A DNA stretch of 64,000 bases, taken from the NCBI GenBank assembly GCA_963920665.1, contig OY987265.1:21333001-21397000 (forward strand). Direction: 5' to 3'. The notes under the pieces are model-generated. The model did not search any database. It had not been told where the DNA came from and saw only the letters and a program-made list of their open reading frames with translations. The stretch comes from Straminergon stramineum. Its lineage: Eukaryota > Streptophyta > Bryopsida > Hypnales > Calliergonaceae. The stretch's first letter is position 1, and each line of letters opens with the position of its first letter. Position numbers and translations under genes: made by a program. Of this stretch, positions 58,624-64,000 are shown piece by piece.

Positions 58624-60939
58624 GCTTTGGGTGGAGGGCCTGAAATCCTTTATGAATTTTGGATGTCAGATAGGCATGCGGATGAAACAAATGAGAACAT
58701 GCATTGATGGCTCCATTTCTTGGCACTCTTCATTGAGAAGCAGGGTTGACAGGTAGCTTAATGTAAGCCCCTATATGGCTAAGTGTTTGATCGAAAGTTG
58801 AGAGTTTAGACAACAGGGCACCGATGAAAGCTGCCTTGGTAGTTCACTTCATTAACAAGAGATTTAGAAGGTTGTTACTTATCCTGTGGAATGCTTCTGA
58901 TCTCAAGTAGGTGAAGTTTTGAAGGTAAAGCATCATTGTTGGGGCTTATGCAGCAAACTGACTCCCCGCCACGAGGTGCATAACTTGCTCTGTCTCCAGT
59001 GTGAAGCTTTGCGAAGCTTGTCACGATCCAATCATGCTAGATGTGTAAGCATTACTTTACTACACTATTTGAACTTGACAACTGAAGTGGACTAAAACAA
59101 ACATTTCAGAAATGTTATTTATTGTCTCATTTCTGGTTGAGACACAGGATTCACATGATTAGAGAATTGGAATAATCAGAACTGTTGATCCCTACACGCT
59201 AATGGTGTCATAGGCCTTCGCCTTTAGAATTCAGGTCATTGAAATGGTAGCAAAGCTTTTTCAGAAAATCCAAAGTTTAGGTAAGATTTACCCTAAGCCC
59301 ATGACATTGTTAAGGTAAATCAGCCCATTGTGGTCAGATGACCCATAGTGGTCACCTAGCAAGTCACCCCATTGTGGTTTTTTTCAGGCCCCATCATGGG
59401 TTTTATTAGTAAATGAGATTTGGACCACAATCAATGTCTTACCTGACAGTAATGGAGTGATTAGTGACTTCATTAGGAACTTCTAACTTTTTAGAATAAT
59501 TTCATTGTAGGAAGTGACTTTTTTAGGCCTTTCACATTAGAAATTATTGTGACTGCTTTAGGCGTGTAAGATGAGCATGATGTATACAGATTTTGTTGGT
59601 TCTGGAGTAGTCTACAGACTCTTATGGGCCATGATGGGCTGAACACTTCAAAAATTCATAGCAAATTCATACTTTGTCAAAAAAATATAATTTCAAATGC
59701 TCTCACTGTTTCTCACACTTGTGTTTATGTGGAAAAAAAATGAAAAAATTTCAGCCATGGCATGAGTACGAACTCCTACTTCTGACCGCAATGGGCTGTT
59801 TTACCTTATAAGCCTCAATATCTTTTGTTTTCTTTTATCTATTTTGCCACTAATTATTAAAAGAAATGGTTTTATTTTATTTTTCAGAGACGAGACCACA
59901 TGTCTTTTATAAGTCATGAAATTTTCAGAGTTTTTTTTATCAATTTGTAAAGAAAAAGTGAAAATTCATATCAAATACAAAATAAGCTTTTAAAATCTGA
60001 AAACATAACCTCAAGTGTACAATGTCATATAGTTCATTGTGGTGTAACCAATTTTCCATGTTAGTCTAGTTAGAAAATTAGTAGACCTTGGTTATAGGCC
60101 CAAAGTTCAAATTGCAATAAAATATCCAATCTTAAGCATTCTAATTTTTTTCAAATTGGAATAAAAATAACACTTTGTAAGCTTCAATTCACTAGTTGGG
60201 CTCAATTTTTTTTTTAAAATCTTTTTTACAACTAAAATTTAGATAAGAACAAGGAGGAATAAATTTCCATAATACACAAAAAGGAACCATCTTTTATGAT
60301 CCATTTTTTAGCATGTTCTATAGAAAAGCCAATAATATTTCATTGAGATTATTTCCTCCAACATCCCATACACATTTAAAGAGCTCTCAAAAGAATATTG
60401 GATAGAAGTTGTTGTTTTCATCACATCCTACTAATCTAGAATCACCCAAGCGCAACAAAGTGACACTCAAGATGTTTTAAGTTAACAACATTCTTCAATT
60501 TTAATTGTAGGATCTTCAACTAGGATCTTCAACTAGACAAGTAATTGATGACATATGAATATTACATAAGGATTGAAACATTGTAATACTTGATCACAGA
60601 AATTTGAAAAAAATTCAAAATTATGGTCATGTAAAATGTATGACATTAAAGGAAATAACATTTCTAACTACAAAACATTTATCCCATTCCAAAATCTAGT
60701 CTAAATTTTTTGCAATGAATTTAACATGTGATCTTTTTCCTCTTAGACCTAGTGTATTTCAAAATGATCATATAGGTCTTACAACTAGAAAATCAAGTTT
60801 TGCAATGCTTGTAAAATTAAATACTAAAATGTTCTTTACCATTCTTTACCAAAACTATTTATTGATGGTAATAATTAACTTCACAAAAAAGTAATACTTT
60901 TTGTAAGAATTTATTTTACTTCAAAGTTTCATTGCCACC
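58624..60939. other. Intergenic stretch between convergent E2 and BOR genes
   Basis: Both 3' UTRs fall here. The MITE at 59313-59806 occupies part of it. The rest (59.8-60.9 kb) is AT-rich with no supported gene. Confidence 0.5.
59313..59806. mobile_element. 494-bp TA-flanked MITE
   Basis: The left terminus AGGTAAATCAGCCCATTGTG continues GTCAGA; the right terminus is its inverse, TCTGACCGCAATGGGCTG continuing TTTTACCT. TA flanks both ends (59311-59312, 59807-59808). The related shorter element lies at 47148-47278. The CCCATTGTGG motif is repeated several times near the left end. It has no transposase. Confidence 0.75.
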
Positions 60940-63900
60940 TCAATGTGGTGTCTTGGGCATTTGGGGGTAAGTTGTCATTCTCAGGTGATTTTCCTGGAAT
61001 AAGTGTAACAGCAAGTTTGAACTACCTTGTTTGGGTGTGATACTTAAGGCATGCGACAGTTCTGAATTTAGTACATATTGAGATTTCCGAAATTCATTCG
61101 TTTCAAGTTTACGAAGCTCTGACCATGTTGTAACTTCACTGAGTTCAGTGCAGTTTGGTTGTCGGTTTGGGTCCCTCCTGGTGGGGAGGGGATTTTGGAT
61201 CATGCCTGCCAGGGAGTTAGTGCAATACCAAGGCGACACATGCTTGTCCACCAGGCAGCAAGCTACCGAATAGAGCGCACCCTCAGAAAAATGAGATTAA
61301 TATCATGAGGCTCAATGAGCCTCGTATCAGATATTCAGCTGATAAGAACAGATACTACCCTTGCTCATAGCCCAAAGGCCGAGAAAGGTATACAACTCCG
61401 GACACAACAGCTGCCCACCTTGTACCCCCATTCAACAGCTCCCTCAAAGACCACAACGAATATGGCACATTTAAACTCACCACCACAAACTTCACGTCTC
61501 AAAACTTCCTTCTCCATCAACCAATGTGACACTACTGCAGTAGCTTCTCTCAAAGAGATCGTAACATTCAAATGAAGAATTCAGCTTGGGAAGTGGTATA
61601 CATTACCTGGTGCTTAACTGTGGTCGAATTCAAGTACTGTAGAATTTTTCGTCACTGCAAGCATTTGGGCTTGCAATAAGTCTCTCATATACGTGTCCAG
61701 TAACTACTCCCTCCATGATCTCAGGATGAAACTGCCGACAGGGATAATCATCCTAAACTCACTCTTCATGCCTCTACATCTAAGCCACTTCGTCTTGCAA
61801 AGGTGATCCTAGAATGTGACATTCGTGCCCTAAGAATTTCAAATGGATTCATCTTCTGATCATGTTAAAAAGAAGCAAGAATCATAATTTCAATGACCTG
61901 TAATGAGCAAACGATAATGAGTTGGGTCGGGCATGGAACAGTAGACTGAGATTCCATCTGCTTCAGGAACTCCCTTGGAAGGTCTTTTAGTTTGTGTAGC
62001 TTCTCTAGATGCAAGGAAAATTTATTGGGCTGTTACAACTGATCTTCGGGTGCGATACCGGAGGTGCCTGCAATCAAGCAACAGGAATGGGATCACTTGA
62101 ATTGCAAGAAGTATACACATATGTCCTGCACAGAGTTGTACTGCACAATTAAAAGGACAACTGCATAAAATGAGTGGGACATTACGAAGATCTTCTGCAA
62201 ATGGATTAGGTAACGAGAAAGTAGAGTCTCATTTGAGAAATACCATGTCTGAGTCACAAGATGGTGACGTATGTTATTTCCTTAACAAGGCTCTACTTTT
62301 TAAGTTATTGCATCTTGTTCGAAAGCAGGACACCACAACGTTAAAGAAGGACAACATGACGAGGTATAAACACGCTCTTCATATCCAATGCTTGGTTGCC
62401 ACTTTTACAAAAATGGGTTCCATTGAAGTTACGTTGCTCCAAACATGAACATGACTGGAAACTAAAATGCAATAATGACACACAAATATGGAGAAAGAGA
62501 CAGTTCGCAGAAGGTACCCGGGTTTTCAGGGCAACTTCTTGGACTGCCTAAAATATCGGAAATTATTCATGAAAACCACAGAAGAAAAGAAATTTTCTTA
62601 AATTTTCTGCAAATTTTTGAAATGCCTAATTCAAAAATAAAAACAAAAAGTAATCATTGGGCAGACATACACAACGTGCCAGGCACATCGGAAGATACCT
62701 GAATGATTATGGTGCACAGGAGATTTGTGCAGGTGTTTTATTTCCCCACGAGCCACAGTTGCTAAGTGGTGTAATGACTCATCATCAGATGTTTCCGCAT
62801 CAACAGAAAGGCTGTTACCTTCAGCTTCCTGCGAACAACCGATTCAAAATCCTCAGAGAGGCCTCTACAGGCAGTTCGTGGCATGCAGTAAGTATCCTGT
62901 TCCAGGAAATGATACAACAAATGAATATAGATACAACGTAGCGCAGAGGATATTAAAGCCTTCAGCGACCTGATCCCGGACCCTATACTGAACCCTGTTA
63001 TCACCAGCATCTCTTTTAGTCGTAAACTTGGATGGCCCTTCAATTGGCAAGTTGGTGTAATTGGGCTAAAGGTCTACGACCACTGATTTTTTAATGGAAT
63101 GGGATTGTATACTATCCATTCAATAGTGATCCTCAAACCTCCATTTGGAAATTGCAAAGAAATTCATGCGTAGTGATAAAAATTCGGTCTTACTAAATTC
63201 GGCACTTGTACCGAAATGATCTTTCCACAGCTCCATAAATCTCCCAAAAATCAAACTTCAACATAAAATACTTATAAGTGACACAAATAGCATCCTATAC
63301 CATAGTTGAGACAACGTTTTAAGTCACCTATTAGTTATGCACGGCAACAATAGGTAAAAATAATACCTTCACGGCCACGGTTAGAGGAAGTGGCGCCACC
63401 TCTTCGTATTCGGCGGAATCAAGCTCCTGCAGGTACTCTCTCTTGAAAAAACGAGGTAGAAGAAATTGACGTACGGGGATCAGAAGCATAATCAGGACTG
63501 GAAATAGAACTCCACCAATTGGGATCCACGTGATGCCGTAGCAGCTCACCAAGTACACTAGTTGAAAAATTGTGAAGGTAGCCGTCACCTTGAAAGGTAC
63601 AGTATGCATAAACATTGGATGGCTGGTTTCCAAGGTCCTGAAATAAACCATCAACAACAAAGTAAGTAGGTTCAGATCTTGGACATTCTTGATTTAAGAA
63701 TAGAACTTAGCATAATGTCCTAGAACTTTCTTGGGCCTCCTGGATTTCGAAGGTTATCTAGTCCATGACTTAGCTTTGCAGTGGATGTTCACAACATATT
63801 TTCTAATGATTCATGGACTAAATTGTATATGACTTAATATTTACCGCTTTTGTTTAAGATTAAAAATGATATTTCTAAAAGAAAAAAAAATGTATTAGAT

Positions 63901-64000
63901 TTAGTTTGGCACATAGTTCTTGCACTTTTAAGTGTACTAATATATATAGACATACTATCCTATTTTCAACCACTTACTTGTACTGTCGGGCTGAAGAAGT
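60940..64000 (-). CDS. BOR: BOR-type boron (borate) transporter, 3' part; gene continues past the window
   Basis: BOR proteins are SLC4-like membrane exporters of borate. Recognised exons, 5' to 3' on the minus strand, are 64000 (partial)-63978, 63637-63367, 62828-62699 and 61205-60940. Each border is GT-AG and phases match. The first two join as [14 protein letters not shown], the counterpart of SRRFKxLExxHAxF. Then come MHTVPFK, a membrane span with [31 protein letters not shown] and the family block [12 protein letters not shown]. The third exon gives an acidic cytosolic tail ([12 protein letters not shown]...ARGEIK), matching the region before the C-terminus of Arabidopsis BOR1. The last exon adds 88 codons with no family resemblance I know; it is supported only by splice site and phase. 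Intron 62829-63366 contains a dispersed repeat. Convergent with the E2 gene. Confidence 0.85.
62970..63155. repeat. Dispersed repeat, copy 2, in a BOR intron
   Basis: Aligns in the same orientation with 26668-26880 upstream of the HOL-type gene. It lies in the BOR intron between 62828 and 63367. No terminal repeats are visible. Confidence 0.6.

Noticed and set aside
1..64000. CRISPR arrays, bacterial operons, prophage
   Set aside because: No regularly spaced repeats with unique spacers, no ribosome-binding-site-led gene clusters; all real genes here are plant-type, mostly with introns.

Overview
This 64 kb window is nuclear DNA of a land plant. The evidence is GT-AG introns of about 100-1500 bases, plant-type protein families (COR413, class 3 truncated haemoglobin, plant CENP-C, HOL-type methyltransferase, BOR boron transporter, AP2/ERF) and plant DNA transposons. 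A seed-free plant, most likely a moss, is my best guess. That rests on family resemblance and transposon content and is inference.

Layout. Positions 1 to about 25 kb are AT-rich and hold no intact gene. They contain decayed and non-autonomous elements: a Tc1-like transposase relic (1.1-2.1 kb), several elements flanked by a TA target duplication, a CACTA-type foldback element (14.7-15.8 kb), relics of transposon-associated or unknown proteins (4.6-8.1, 11.2-11.6, 17.3-18.1, 22.3-22.8 kb), a diverged direct duplication (18.9-22.1 kb) whose left copy carries a SINE-like insertion and a 78-bp CACTA-type insertion, and an element flanked by TTAA (23.25-24.07 kb).

From 25.5 kb to the end lie seven supported genes: an intronless HOL-type methyltransferase (-, 25.56-26.24 kb), a COR413-like membrane protein (-, 32.2-32.6), truncated haemoglobin GLB3 (+, 33.9-36.2), CENP-C (+, 38.8-45.7, 14 exons, 1060 aa), an AP2/ERF-domain protein (-, 47.9-49.5), the E2 dihydrolipoyl succinyltransferase of mitochondrial 2-oxoglutarate dehydrogenase (+, 53.6-58.6, 13 exons, 446 aa), and the 3' part of a BOR transporter (-, 60.9 to beyond 64 kb). 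I joined the exons by hand, requiring GT-AG borders and matching phases. The genes do not form a pathway. COR413 and GLB3 are divergent and share an intergenic region that contains a 240-bp tandem duplication.

I found no rRNA, confident tRNA gene, CRISPR array or prokaryotic operon. I saw no clear undescribed multi-gene system. The most unusual items are the CENP-C gene with its young internal tandem repeat and start-stop upstream ORF, the duplicated COR413/GLB3 intergenic region, and the transposon insertions whose unoccupied sites survive in nearby paralogous DNA.
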